A stretch of DNA of 64,000 bases from Streptomyces sp. CB02400 (GTDB lineage: Bacteria > Actinomycetota > Actinomycetes > Streptomycetales > Streptomycetaceae): NCBI RefSeq assembly GCF_001905725.1, contig NZ_LIWB01000002.1:233607-297606 (forward strand), in the 5' to 3' direction. Within the stretch, counting starts at the first letter, position 1. Each line of letters starts with the position of its first letter. Under the pieces are notes generated by a model, which saw only the letters and a program-made list of their open reading frames with translations, was not told where the DNA came from and did no database searches. The position numbers were made by a program, and so were the translations under genes. This document shows, piece by piece, positions 9,375 to 17,017 of the stretch.

Positions 9375-10397
9375 TTAACTGCTGGCGCGCAGCCGGCGCG
9401 AGATGAGCTGGTTGATGATGCCGATGACGATCAGGATCGCGAACATCGTCCAGGCGATCGCCGAGGCACGGCCCAGGTGCTGGTTCACCCAGCCCTGCTC
9501 GTACAGGTACAGACCGAGCGTCTGGAACTGGTGCTCCGCGCCGCCGGACGCGCCCTTGTTGGCGTCGAACAGCAGCGGCTCGCCGAAGACCTGGCTGGCG
9601 CCGATGGTGGAGACCACCACCGTGAACAGGATCGTCGGACGCAGCGAGGGCAGCGTCACGTGGATGAACTGCTTCCAGCGGCTGGCGCCGTCCAGCGCCG
9701 CCGACTCGTACAGGTCCTGCGGGATCGCCTGCATCGCGGCCAGGTAGATCAGCGCGTTGTAGCCGGTCCAGCGCCAGATGATGATCGACGAGACGGCGAA
9801 CTGCGAGGGCCACTTCTCGCCCTGCCAGTCGACCGGGTCGATCCCGACGAAGTCGAGCGCCCAGTTGATCATGCCGTAGTCGTAGCCGAAGAGCAGTACG
9901 AACACCAGGGAGGCGGAGGCGATCGAGGTGGCGTACGGCGCGAGCATCGCGACCCGGTAGAAGGTCGAGGCCCGCAGCTTGTAGTTGAGGATGTGGGCGA
10001 TGCCCATCGCGATCAGCAGCTGCGGAACGGTCGCGATGATGCCGATGGTCAGGGTGTTCTGCGCCGCGTTCCAGAAGAACTCGTCGTCGAAGATCCGGGT
10101 GTAGTTCTTCAGCCCGACCCAGCTCATGTCGGTCGGGGCGGTCAGCTCCACCTGGTGCAGCGAGGCCCAGCCGGTGTAGAGCAGCGGGAACAGGCCGAAG
10201 GCGATGAACAGCAGGAAGAACGGCGAGACGAACGCGTACGGGCTCCAGCGCATGTCGCGCTGCCAGCGCCGGGACAGCTTGGCCCGGCGTCGCTGGTCCT
10301 TGTCCATGGGCGCGGAGCCCTTGGACGGACGGCCCGGGGCCGCGCCCCCCTTGGAGGGGAGCGCGGCGGTGTCGTGGCGGGTGGCCATTTCGGTCAC
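9375..10397 (-). CDS. cebF: Cellobiose/cellotriose ABC transporter permease CebF
   Basis: This 340-residue permease has a long basic N-terminal tail (about 1-50), followed by six membrane segments. The EAA motif reads ESAALDGASRWKQFIHVTLPS. The GTG start overlaps the cebE stop (GTGA), showing translational coupling; an ATG three codons later is an alternative. It pairs with CebG as the channel. Confidence 0.9.
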   Translation of the reverse strand: MTEMATRHDTAALPSKGGAAPGRPSKGSAPMDKDQRRRAKLSRRWQRDMRWSPYAFVSPFFLLFIAFGLFPLLYTGWASLHQVELTAPTDMSWVGLKNYTRIFDDEFFWNAAQNTLTIGIIATVPQLLIAMGIAHILNYKLRASTFYRVAMLAPYATSIASASLVFVLLFGYDYGMINWALDFVGIDPVDWQGEKWPSQFAVSSIIIWRWTGYNALIYLAAMQAIPQDLYESAALDGASRWKQFIHVTLPSLRPTILFTVVVSTIGASQVFGEPLLFDANKGASGGAEHQFQTLGLYLYEQGWVNQHLGRASAIAWTMFAILIVIGIINQLISRRLRASS

Positions 10398-11752
10398 TTG
10401 TCCAGGTTGTTGTCGATGGTCTTGGTGGCCGTCTCCCAGGCCTCCTTGGCGGACTTGCCCTTGGTCACCAGGATGACGCCGTTGTCCGTCAGACCCTGCT
10501 GGATGATCTGGTCCTTCGGGCCGATGACCTGGACCGGGATCTGCTTGGCGGCCTCGGAGAAGATCTCACCGATCGGGGAGTCACCGGTCATCTCGTTCTT
10601 CGCGCCGGTCACTTCGGGGCTGTCGTACGCGCCCGGGGTGCTCGGGAAGCTGCCCTGCACCTTGAACAGCTTCGCCTGCTGCTCGGGCGCGGTCAGCCAG
10701 GCCACCAGCTTCTGCGCCTCCTCGACGTTCTTGCCGCTCTTCGGCACGCCCAGGAAGGAGCCGCCCCAGTTGCCGGACTTGGGCGCCACGGCCACGTCCC
10801 ATTTGCCGGCGGCGTCCGGCTGCGACTTGGCCTTGATGGTGCCGAGCATCCACGGCGGGCAGGCGACGGTGGCGAACTTGCTGTTGGCGATCGTCGTGTC
10901 CCAGGCCGGCTGGAACTGCGTCTGCGACTGGACCAGGCCCTTCTCGGCGGCCTCGGCGGTCAGGTCGAAGGCGGCCTTGACGGCCGGGTTGCTCTTGTAG
11001 ATGACCTCGCCGGAGGCGTCGTAGAACTTCTCCTTCTCACTGCTGAGAACGGCGTTGAGCAGGCCGCCGGGGGAGTCCATGAAGAAGGTGTCGTCGCCGG
11101 CCTTCTTCTTGTACTTCTCACCGGTCTCGATGAACTTGTTCCAGTCACCGGCCCACAGCTTGCCGACCTCCGCGCGGTCGGTCGGCAGGCCGGCCTTCTC
11201 GAAGAGGTCCTTGCGGTAACAGATGGCCATCGGGCCGACGTCGGTGCCGAGACCGACGGTCTGGCCGTCCTTGGTGGTGGCCTGCTCCCACTTCCACTCG
11301 AGCCAGTTCTTCTTGTCCACGCCCTCGGCCTTGGACATGTCCACGAACTTGTCCGCCTGGGTGCCGACGACCTCGGCGATGTTGGCGATCTCGATGGCCT
11401 GGACGTCCATCAGACCGCTGTTGGTGGTGAGGTGGTTCAGCAGAGCGGGGTAGTAGTTCTCGTTCCGCTCTACGACCGTCTGCTCGATCTTGATGTCCGG
11501 GTTCAGCTTCTCGTACTCGGCGTAGAGACCGGCCTCCTCGTAGCCGAAGGTGCCGAACAGACCCATCGTGATCTTGGTCTTGCCCTCGCTGTCGGACGAG
11601 GATCCGTCGCCGTCGCTACCGCCGTCGTCGGCACAGCCGGCCAGCAGCCCGGTGCCCAGCGACACCACGGCCGCGATGGCCAGCGCCTTACGGGCGATGG
11701 GCTTCCCCCCGCCCGACCGCTGACGGGAGAGGGGGAGGGTACGTGCTCGCAT
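10394..11752 (-). CDS. cebE: Cello-oligosaccharide-binding lipoprotein CebE
   Basis: The protein has 452 residues. A signal peptide of about 40 residues ends in a lipobox (GLLAGC), followed by a Gly/Ser/Asp linker and a family 1 extracellular solute-binding domain. The ATG at 11752 has GGAGGAC just upstream. It captures cellobiose or cellotriose outside and delivers it to CebFG. A perfect CebR palindrome lies about 120 bases upstream. In plant-pathogenic Streptomyces the equivalent system links cellotriose to virulence; no toxin genes are seen here. Confidence 0.92.
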   Translation of the reverse strand: MRARTLPLSRQRSGGGKPIARKALAIAAVVSLGTGLLAGCADDGGSDGDGSSSDSEGKTKITMGLFGTFGYEEAGLYAEYEKLNPDIKIEQTVVERNENYYPALLNHLTTNSGLMDVQAIEIANIAEVVGTQADKFVDMSKAEGVDKKNWLEWKWEQATTKDGQTVGLGTDVGPMAICYRKDLFEKAGLPTDRAEVGKLWAGDWNKFIETGEKYKKKAGDDTFFMDSPGGLLNAVLSSEKEKFYDASGEVIYKSNPAVKAAFDLTAEAAEKGLVQSQTQFQPAWDTTIANSKFATVACPPWMLGTIKAKSQPDAAGKWDVAVAPKSGNWGGSFLGVPKSGKNVEEAQKLVAWLTAPEQQAKLFKVQGSFPSTPGAYDSPEVTGAKNEMTGDSPIGEIFSEAAKQIPVQVIGPKDQIIQQGLTDNGVILVTKGKSAKEAWETATKTIDNNLDK

Positions 11753-12095
11753 TGCGTCCTCCTGTTGCCCTGACGTGCCGACCCCCCGGCCAACGGCATG
11801 GTTGAGCCCGTATCTTGCGCGTTGCGGCTCGGGCGGGGAACGTGCGGGTTGTGTATGTGTCAGGTACTGTGGGAGCGCTCCCACAAGTGATGTGTTGAAG
11901 AGTCGCGGGTCCGGGCGAGGGTGTCAAGGGAACAGACGCGGCAAAGTGCCTTCAGTTATCGGGCTGTTAACTGGACGCCCGGGACCCGTTCCCGGAAGCC
12001 CGCGGTCCACCGGGGGGCCTCCCGGCGGTGACCACCGTCACTGACGGGGCTGTTAGATTCCAGGCCAGCGTGACATACGAAGGAAGGCGGAGCCG
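11753..12095. promoter_or_regulatory. cebE-cebR divergent control region
   Basis: These 343 bases separate the divergent cebE and cebR genes and hold one perfect CebR operator (given separately). I see no further gene and no second palindrome nearer cebR. Confidence 0.6.
11868..11885. promoter_or_regulatory. Perfect CebR operator upstream of cebEFG
   Basis: TGTGGGAGCGCTCCCACA is a perfect 18-base palindrome with the known CebR core TGGGAGCGCTCCCA (11870-11883). Cellobiose or cellotriose is the known inducer that releases CebR in other streptomycetes. Confidence 0.9.
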
Positions 12096-13151
12096 ATGGC
12101 AAGCCACGGAGCGCGGGGCCGGAGCGGCGGCCGTCCCACCCTGGAAGAGGTGGCCGCGCGCGCCGGTGTGGGCCGCGGCACGGTCTCCCGTGTGATCAAC
12201 GGTTCGCCCCGGGTGAGCGACGCCACACGCGCCGCCGTGGAGGCCGCGGTCGCCGAACTCGGTTACGTCCCGAACACGGCCGCCCGCGCCCTGGCCGCCA
12301 ACCGCACCGACGCCATCGCCCTCGTCGTGCCCGAGCCGGAGACCCGGTTCTTCGCCGAGCCGTACTTCTCCGACATGCTCCGGGGCGTCGGCGCGGCGCT
12401 CTCCGACACCGAGATGCAGCTGCTGCTGATCTTCGCGGGCAGCGACCGGGAGCGGCAGCGGCTCGCCCAGTACCTCGCCGCCCACCGGGTGGACGGCGTC
12501 CTGCTGGTCTCGGTGCACGCCGACGACCCGTTGCCCGACATGCTGTCCCAGCTGGAGATCCCGGCCGTGATCAGCGGCCCCCGCTCGGCCACCGAGACGC
12601 TCGCCTCGGTGGACTCGGACAACTACGGCGGCGCCCGCCAGGCCGTCGAGCACCTCATCGGCCGGGGCCGGCGCACCATAGCCCACATCACCGGCCGCCT
12701 CGACGTGTACGGCGCCCAGCGGCGCGTCGACGGCTACCGCGACGCCCTGCGCGAGGCGGGCTTCGAGGCGGACGACCTGCTGATCGAATCGGGCGACTTC
12801 TCCGAGGAGGGCGGCCGACGCGCGATGGCGGCCCTGCTGGAGCGACGCCCCGACCTGGACGCCGTCTTCGCCGCCTCGGACGTCACCGCGGCCGGCGCCC
12901 GGCACGTCCTGCGCGACGCGGGCCGCCGCATCCCCGACGACGTGGCCCTGGTCGGCTACGACGACTCCGCCATCGCCCGCCATCTGGACCCGCCGCTGAC
13001 CAGCGTGCGCCAGCCGATAGAGGAGATGGGCCGCGCGATGATCGACCTCCTCCTCGCCGAGGTCGCCGACCGCCGCCCGGCGGCCTCCCGGGAGCTGGAG
13101 CGGCGCCAGATGGTGCTGGCGACGGAGCTGGTGGGCCGCGCCTCGTCGTGA
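12096..13151 (+). CDS. cebR: LacI-family cellulose-utilisation repressor CebR
   Basis: The product has 351 residues. The N-terminal LacI helix-turn-helix and hinge are at about 13-60 (TLEEVAARAGVGRGTVSRVI ... ELGYVPN), and a periplasmic-binding-like effector domain at about 70-350 (PDDVALVGYDDSAIARH). It is divergent from cebE, with the operator between them. It is predicted to repress cebEFG and bglC until cello-oligosaccharides bind. It is followed by a strong terminator. Confidence 0.9.
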   Translation: MASHGARGRSGGRPTLEEVAARAGVGRGTVSRVINGSPRVSDATRAAVEAAVAELGYVPNTAARALAANRTDAIALVVPEPETRFFAEPYFSDMLRGVGAALSDTEMQLLLIFAGSDRERQRLAQYLAAHRVDGVLLVSVHADDPLPDMLSQLEIPAVISGPRSATETLASVDSDNYGGARQAVEHLIGRGRRTIAHITGRLDVYGAQRRVDGYRDALREAGFEADDLLIESGDFSEEGGRRAMAALLERRPDLDAVFAASDVTAAGARHVLRDAGRRIPDDVALVGYDDSAIARHLDPPLTSVRQPIEEMGRAMIDLLLAEVADRRPAASRELERRQMVLATELVGRASS

Positions 13152-13155
13152 TGCC

Positions 13156-13186
13156 AGGGGCGGGCGCCGGTCCGGCGCCCGCCCCT
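13156..13186 (+). terminator. cebR terminator hairpin
   Basis: AGGGGCGGGCGCCGG (13156-13170) and CCGGCGCCCGCCCCT (13172-13186) form a perfect 15-base inverted repeat around one base, just after the cebR stop. Confidence 0.8.
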
Positions 13187-13206
13187 GCGCTCATCGCCGG
13201 AAACGA

Positions 13207-13245
13207 GTTCAGCCGGTGACCTCGGTACGAGGTCACCGGCTGAAC
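13207..13245. terminator. Long hairpin between cebR and tRNA-His
   Basis: Eighteen bases (13207-13224, starting GTTCAGCCGG) pair perfectly with 13228-13245 around GTA. It lies just past the 3' end of the minus-strand tRNA and probably ends that transcript. Confidence 0.8.
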
Positions 13246-13252
13246 TGGTGAG

Positions 13253-13325
13253 GGTGAGTGACGGGACTCGAACCCGCGGCATCCTGGACCACAACCAGGT
13301 GCTCTACCAGCTGAGCTACACCCAC
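13253..13325 (-). tRNA. tRNA-His (GTG anticodon)
   Basis: On the minus strand the cloverleaf is complete. The acceptor strand GTGGGTG pairs with CACTCAC. The D arm is GCTCAGCTGGTAGAGC, the anticodon stem-loop CCTGGTTGTGGTCCAGG carries GTG, and the T arm contains GGGTTCGAGTCCC. The base before the 5' end is G (13326), matching the extra G-1 of His tRNAs opposite discriminator C. CCA is not encoded. Confidence 0.95.
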
Positions 13326-13443
13326 CATGGCCTTGTCGGTCGAGGTCAGTGACTTCTCCGACCGGCCGAGAAAAAGTGTACAGGGTCCGAAGGGGTGCTC
13401 GCGCACGCTTTCCGCGGCGGCCCCCCACGACCCCTCGATCCGC

Positions 13444-14046
13444 CTACTGAACAGGCAGGACGTGCTTCGCGGCGATCTTCTTCGCGGTGTCCGAGTCGGG
13501 CCCCGGCTGCGGTACGAAGACGGCCTCGCGGTAGTAGCGCAGCTCCGCGATGGACTCGCGGATGTCGGCGAGGGCGCGGTGGTTGCCGTTCTTCTCGGGA
13601 CTGTTGAAGTACGCCCTCGGGTACCAGCGGCGGGCCAGCTCCTTGATGCTGGACACGTCCACGATGCGGTAGTGGAGGTAGTCCTCCAGGGTCGGCATGT
13701 CCCGCAGCAGGAAACCGCGGTCGGTGCCGACGGAGTTGCCGCACAGGGGGGCCTTTCCGGGCTCCTTGACGTGTTCCCGCACGTAGTCGAGGACCCGCCG
13801 CTCGGCGTCCTCGGGCGTCGTGCCGCCCTCCAGCTCGGCGAGCAGTCCGGACGCGGTGTGCATCTCCCGCACCACCTCCGGCATCGTCTCCAGGGCCCGC
13901 TCCGGCGGGCGGATAACGATGTCCACGCCCTCGCCGAGCACGTTCAGTTCGGAGTCGGTGACGAGGGCGGCCACTTCGATGAGCGCGTCGTCCGACAGCG
14001 AGAGGCCGGTCATCTCGCAGTCGATCCACACCATGCGATCGTTCAT
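13444..14046 (-). CDS. orn: Oligoribonuclease
   Basis: This is a 200-residue DEDDh 3'-5' exonuclease that degrades short RNAs, including pGpG from cyclic-di-GMP turnover. Exo I is WIDCEMTGL near the start, Exo II surrounds NSVGTDRGFL, and Exo III includes HRALADIRESIAEL with the catalytic His and Asp. The length matches the family. It lies downstream of adpA on the same strand; the orn-adpA pairing is the conserved Streptomyces arrangement. A strong hairpin (14207-14244) separates the two. Confidence 0.93.
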   Translation of the reverse strand: MNDRMVWIDCEMTGLSLSDDALIEVAALVTDSELNVLGEGVDIVIRPPERALETMPEVVREMHTASGLLAELEGGTTPEDAERRVLDYVREHVKEPGKAPLCGNSVGTDRGFLLRDMPTLEDYLHYRIVDVSSIKELARRWYPRAYFNSPEKNGNHRALADIRESIAELRYYREAVFVPQPGPDSDTAKKIAAKHVLPVQ

Positions 14047-14109
14047 GTGTCTAACCTTACGGGGCGCTGCGCTTTCGGCGGCGTGTCGGTGTTCGTGTGA
14101 ACGTCACAG

Positions 14110-14170
14110 GGGCTGCCGCCCCCGGGCCCCCGCTTCGGCTTTGGACGGGCCTTGTCCTCGATCGCCGGAC
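14110..14170. repeat. Dispersed intergenic element, diverged copy
   Basis: GGGGCTGCCGCCCCCGGGCC followed by CCCGCTTCGGCTTTGGACGG resembles the element at 1371-1435 and the common Streptomyces inter-gene repeat. It lies in the orn-adpA gap. Confidence 0.4.
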
Positions 14171-14206
14171 GGGCCGGAAGTGGCCGGCCCGGTCTCGTCG
14201 GTACAG

Positions 14207-14244
14207 GCCGACGGGCCGGAGGCCATGGCCTCCGGCCCGTCGGC
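14207..14244. terminator. adpA terminator hairpin
   Basis: A perfect 38-base palindrome (arm GCCGACGGGCCGGAGGCCA, 14207-14225) lies directly downstream of the adpA stop. Confidence 0.8.
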
Positions 14245-14257
14245 TGCCGCTGTCAGC

Positions 14258-15484
14258 TCACGGCGCGCTGCGCTGGCCCGGGAGGGCCGAGGCCGTCAGG
14301 GACGGGCCCAGGGCGCTGGCCGCCGCCGTGCGGCGGGACTGGTGCGGGAGCGGGTTGTCCGGGTGCAGGGCGGGTGGTGCCTGGGGTCCCGCGTGGCCCG
14401 GCTGGCCCGGTGGGAGGGTTCCCGCGGTGCTCGGGGCGCCCTCGGTGTCCTGGTTCCGGTCGGACTGGGGGCGCCGCGCGCGGTACGCGGCCCGGTAGGC
14501 GGCCGGGGACGAACCCAGCTGGCGCCGGAAGTGGCCGCGCAGCGCGACCGGTGAGCGGAAGCCGCAGCGGCCGGCGACCTCGTCCACCGAGTAGTCCGAC
14601 GTCTCCAGCAGGCGCTGCGCCTGGAGCACCCGCTGCGTGATCAGCCACTGCAGCGGCGCGCTGCCGGTCAGCGAGCGGAACCGGCGGTCGAACGTACGAC
14701 GGCTCATGTACGCGCGTGCCGCCAGCGTCTCCACGTCGAACTGTTCGTGGAGGTGCTCCAGCGCCCAGGCGACGACCTCGGCGAGCGGGTCGGCGCCGAT
14801 CTCCTCGGGTAAAGACCTGTCCAGGTAGCGCTCCTGGCCTCCGCTGCGGCGCGGCGGCACCACCAGGCGGCGGGCCAGCGCGCCGGCCGCCTCGTTGCCG
14901 TGATCGGTGCGCACGATGTGCAGGCACAGATCGATCCCGGCCGCCGTGCCCGCGGACGTCAGCACGTCGCCGTCGTCCACGAAGAGTTCCCGTGGATCGA
15001 CGTGCACCGACGGATAGCGTTTCGCCAGCGTCGGCGCGTACATCCAGTGTGTGGTCGCGGGACGGCCGTCCAGCAGGCCCGCCGCCGCGAGGACGAAGGC
15101 GCCGGTGCACAGTCCGACGATGCGGGCGCCCTCCTCATGGGCCCGGCGCAGTGCGTCCAGGGCCTCCTCCGGCGGTGGCGAGGTGATCGAACGCCAGGCC
15201 GGCACCACGACGGTGCCCGCCCGGGATATCGCCTCCAGGCCATGCGGTGCGGTGAGTTCCAGGCCTCCCGTCGTCCGTAGCGGGCCCTCTTCGCCTCCGC
15301 ACACGAGCAAGCGGTAGCGCGGTACGCCGGCGTCCTGGCGGTCAACCCCGAACACCGACAGCGGTATGGAACTCTCGAAGATGGGGCCGCCGCTGAACAG
15401 CAGCACCGCGACGATCTCCTTGCGGCGGCGGCCGGAGAGTTTCCGGGCCGTCGTTTCCGGCGCGGCAGTGGAGTCGTGGCTCAT
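14258..15484 (-). CDS. adpA: AraC/XylS-family global developmental regulator AdpA (TTA codon)
   Basis: The protein has 408 residues. The N-terminal DJ-1/PfpI-like dimerisation domain is at about 20-205 (VAVLLFSGGPIFESSIPLSV; GLCTGAFVLAAAGLLDG). The C-terminal AraC DNA-binding domain is at about 235-335 (AYMSRRTFDRRFRSLTGSAP; VAGRCGFRSPVALRGHFRRQ). A Pro/Gln-rich tail follows. Residue 225 is encoded by TTA (14812-14810) between the two domains, the conserved site through which bldA tRNA controls AdpA synthesis. AdpA activates development and secondary metabolism. It is preceded by a very long leader or promoter region and followed by orn. Confidence 0.96.
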   Translation of the reverse strand: MSHDSTAAPETTARKLSGRRRKEIVAVLLFSGGPIFESSIPLSVFGVDRQDAGVPRYRLLVCGGEEGPLRTTGGLELTAPHGLEAISRAGTVVVPAWRSITSPPPEEALDALRRAHEEGARIVGLCTGAFVLAAAGLLDGRPATTHWMYAPTLAKRYPSVHVDPRELFVDDGDVLTSAGTAAGIDLCLHIVRTDHGNEAAGALARRLVVPPRRSGGQERYLDRSLPEEIGADPLAEVVAWALEHLHEQFDVETLAARAYMSRRTFDRRFRSLTGSAPLQWLITQRVLQAQRLLETSDYSVDEVAGRCGFRSPVALRGHFRRQLGSSPAAYRAAYRARRPQSDRNQDTEGAPSTAGTLPPGQPGHAGPQAPPALHPDNPLPHQSRRTAAASALGPSLTASALPGQRSAP

Positions 15485-16250
15485 ACTGCTAAGCCCCCCT
15501 CGGTGGTCGCGGCTCCTCGGTTGTGTCGCTCCTGCACGTTTCCCCTCGGTCCTGCACGAGTCCCCCGCCGTAAGACATCAAGATCGAATCTACTGCGTCC
15601 CGTCGCGCGCCGGTGGCCGGTTCGCCACCCGGCGCATTGTCGACTTGGCAACTTGGCGTGAAGCATTCGATCACGAAGCGTTGCACTCGTGGGCTGCGTG
15701 GGGAAGTGCGCCTTGCCGCAGTGGCCAATCCACGTAGGGCGCGCGGGGCCCGCTGACCCCTTTTCGTGCAGGTCGAACGGGGGTTGGGGGGTGGTTACGG
15801 TGGAGGGCGCACACCGGCCAGAAGTTGGCTGAAAAGATACGGGAGAGGGCACGGAAACCGGTCAACCGACCGGTGTCTCCCCGCCACCGTCCGTGCCGGC
15901 CCCGCAAGGGCTCCGGTTCCTCCCGGGCGGCAGCCGGCACGGAGGGCTCTGTGGCGTGGCCCACGGGGCTCGACGTACGGACGGGAGTGTCGGTCACCGT
16001 GGGTCCGCGACGGCTCACTCCCACCGGCAAGTGAACCCTGTGCAAATCACCTGTACAGCACAGCAACCATTGCGTGACGGGCGGACCCTCGTGCATGCTC
16101 CGGGGAACCCGCCTGCCGGTATGTGCGGGATCTGGGCTTAGGAGGCGTGCCGCCGTACCCTTGGGGGTATGGGGTTGGGAAGATAATTCCCGGACACAGC
16201 TCCGCCGCACACTGTCGTCCCCCACAAAGGATCACAACCCCGAGACAGCC
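15485..16250. promoter_or_regulatory. Long adpA / universal-stress-protein divergent region
   Basis: There are 766 bases without a gene I can support. The adpA ribosome site GAGGGGG lies near 15500. An inverted repeat ACCGGTC-AACC-GACCGGT spans 15857-15874, a shape like gamma-butyrolactone-receptor sites, but it is about 370 bases upstream of adpA. Several open frames cross the region on both strands but lack ribosome sites and family character. A long regulatory leader is usual for adpA. Confidence 0.5.
15857..15874. promoter_or_regulatory. Candidate operator: ACCGGTC inverted repeat
   Basis: ACCGGTC (15857-15863) and GACCGGT (15868-15874) form a perfect inverted repeat around AACC. The ACCGGT core recalls autoregulatory elements bound by ArpA/ScbR-type receptors. 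Ownership (adpA or the stress protein) and function are inferred only. Confidence 0.25.
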
Positions 16251-16778
16251 ATGGCCGGTCACGAATTCTTCGAACCCGCGGACCGCAAGCGGCCGGTCGC
16301 CGATCCCACGGCGGCCGAACCCCTGGCGGCGGAGGAACCACGCCATCCCTGCGACCCCGCGTTCCGGCACGGTGTGGTCGTCGGATTCGACGGCTCCACC
16401 TCCAGCGAACGGGCCCTCGCCTACGCCATCGGCATGGCCCGGCGCTTCGGCTCGGGCCTGATCATCGTCCACGTCGCCAACCGGCTGCCCACGACCGTGT
16501 GGGCGGGCTGTGAGCCGCCGGTCTTCGTGGACGTCCCGGACCATCGCACGGAGGTGCTCGGACTCGAGCTGGCCTGTGCGGATTATCTGGCCGAGGTGCC
16601 GTGGATTCTCGTCGAGCGTGGTGGGGACATCTGCCATGAGCTCGAGGAGGTGGGGCGGGAGTATGCCGCCGACGCGATCGTGGTGGGTTCCACCCACGGA
16701 ATCGTGGGGCGGCTTTTCGGGTCCGTTGCCGGGAGGTTGGCCAAGCGGGCGCAGCGGCCGGTTGTCGTTATTCCGTAA
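16251..16778 (+). CDS. Universal stress protein (single UspA domain)
   Basis: The protein has 175 residues. A charged N-terminal extension (1-38) precedes one UspA domain (VVVGFDGSTSSERALAYAI; ADAIVVGSTHGIVGRLFGS; RPVVVIP). The phosphate-loop region GSTHGIVGRLFGSVAG fits the ATP-binding Usp class. It is cytoplasmic, with an unknown specific role. The ATG at 16251 has GAG seven bases upstream. It is divergent from adpA and followed by a terminator. Confidence 0.85.
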   Translation: MAGHEFFEPADRKRPVADPTAAEPLAAEEPRHPCDPAFRHGVVVGFDGSTSSERALAYAIGMARRFGSGLIIVHVANRLPTTVWAGCEPPVFVDVPDHRTEVLGLELACADYLAEVPWILVERGGDICHELEEVGREYAADAIVVGSTHGIVGRLFGSVAGRLAKRAQRPVVVIP

Positions 16779-16784
16779 GTCGTT

Positions 16785-16825
16785 GACGGGCCCCGTGTGT
16801 TGGGTGGCAACACGTGGGGCCCGTC
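16785..16825 (+). terminator. Terminator after the universal stress gene
   Basis: GACGGGCCCC-GTGTGTTG (16785-16802) pairs with CAACAC-GTGGGGCCCGTC (16808-16825), with one small irregularity in the stem. Confidence 0.75.
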
Positions 16826-16862
16826 CTGCGATTCGGTCTGTGCGGGCGCGTGGGGGCTTGTC

Positions 16863-16909
16863 GCGCAGTTCCCCGCGCCCCTGAAGACGCGCAGTTCCCC
16901 GCGCCCCTG
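16863..16909. repeat. Two direct copies of a 21-base GC element
   Basis: GCGCAGTTCCCCGCGCCCCT plus G occurs at 16863-16883 and again at 16889-16909, five bases apart. Related fragments are at 16997-17008 and 20126-20141. It is a familiar dispersed inter-gene sequence in Streptomyces. Confidence 0.6.
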
Positions 16910-16923
16910 TGGGGCGCTCGCTG

Positions 16924-16963
16924 CTCCGCCGTTGCTGTCCTGGCGAGGTTTCCGGGCTTGTCG
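16924..16963 (-). repeat. Decayed duplicate of the 3' end of glmS
   Basis: These 40 bases match 17021-17060 (the end of glmS) at 32 of 40 positions. Read on the minus strand they give DKPGNLARTATAE, against DKPRNLAKSVTVE at the true GlmS C terminus. The copy lies 97 bases beyond the original and has no stop at the equivalent place. Confidence 0.6.
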
Positions 16964-17017
16964 CGCCCGCGCGGCGGAGCCGTATATCGATACAGCCCCG
17001 CGCCCCCCAAAAAGCCC

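Noticed and set aside
13207..13245. 18-base perfect inverted repeat as a mobile-element end
   Set aside because: Its place directly after the tRNA fits a terminator, and there is no transposase or matching distant copy.
13253..13325. tRNA-His as an integration site (attB)
   Set aside because: No integrase, no excisionase and no second copy of the tRNA 3' end were seen nearby.
15671..16225. Open frames in the adpA upstream region
   Set aside because: They lack ribosome sites, overlap each other on both strands, and show no family character.
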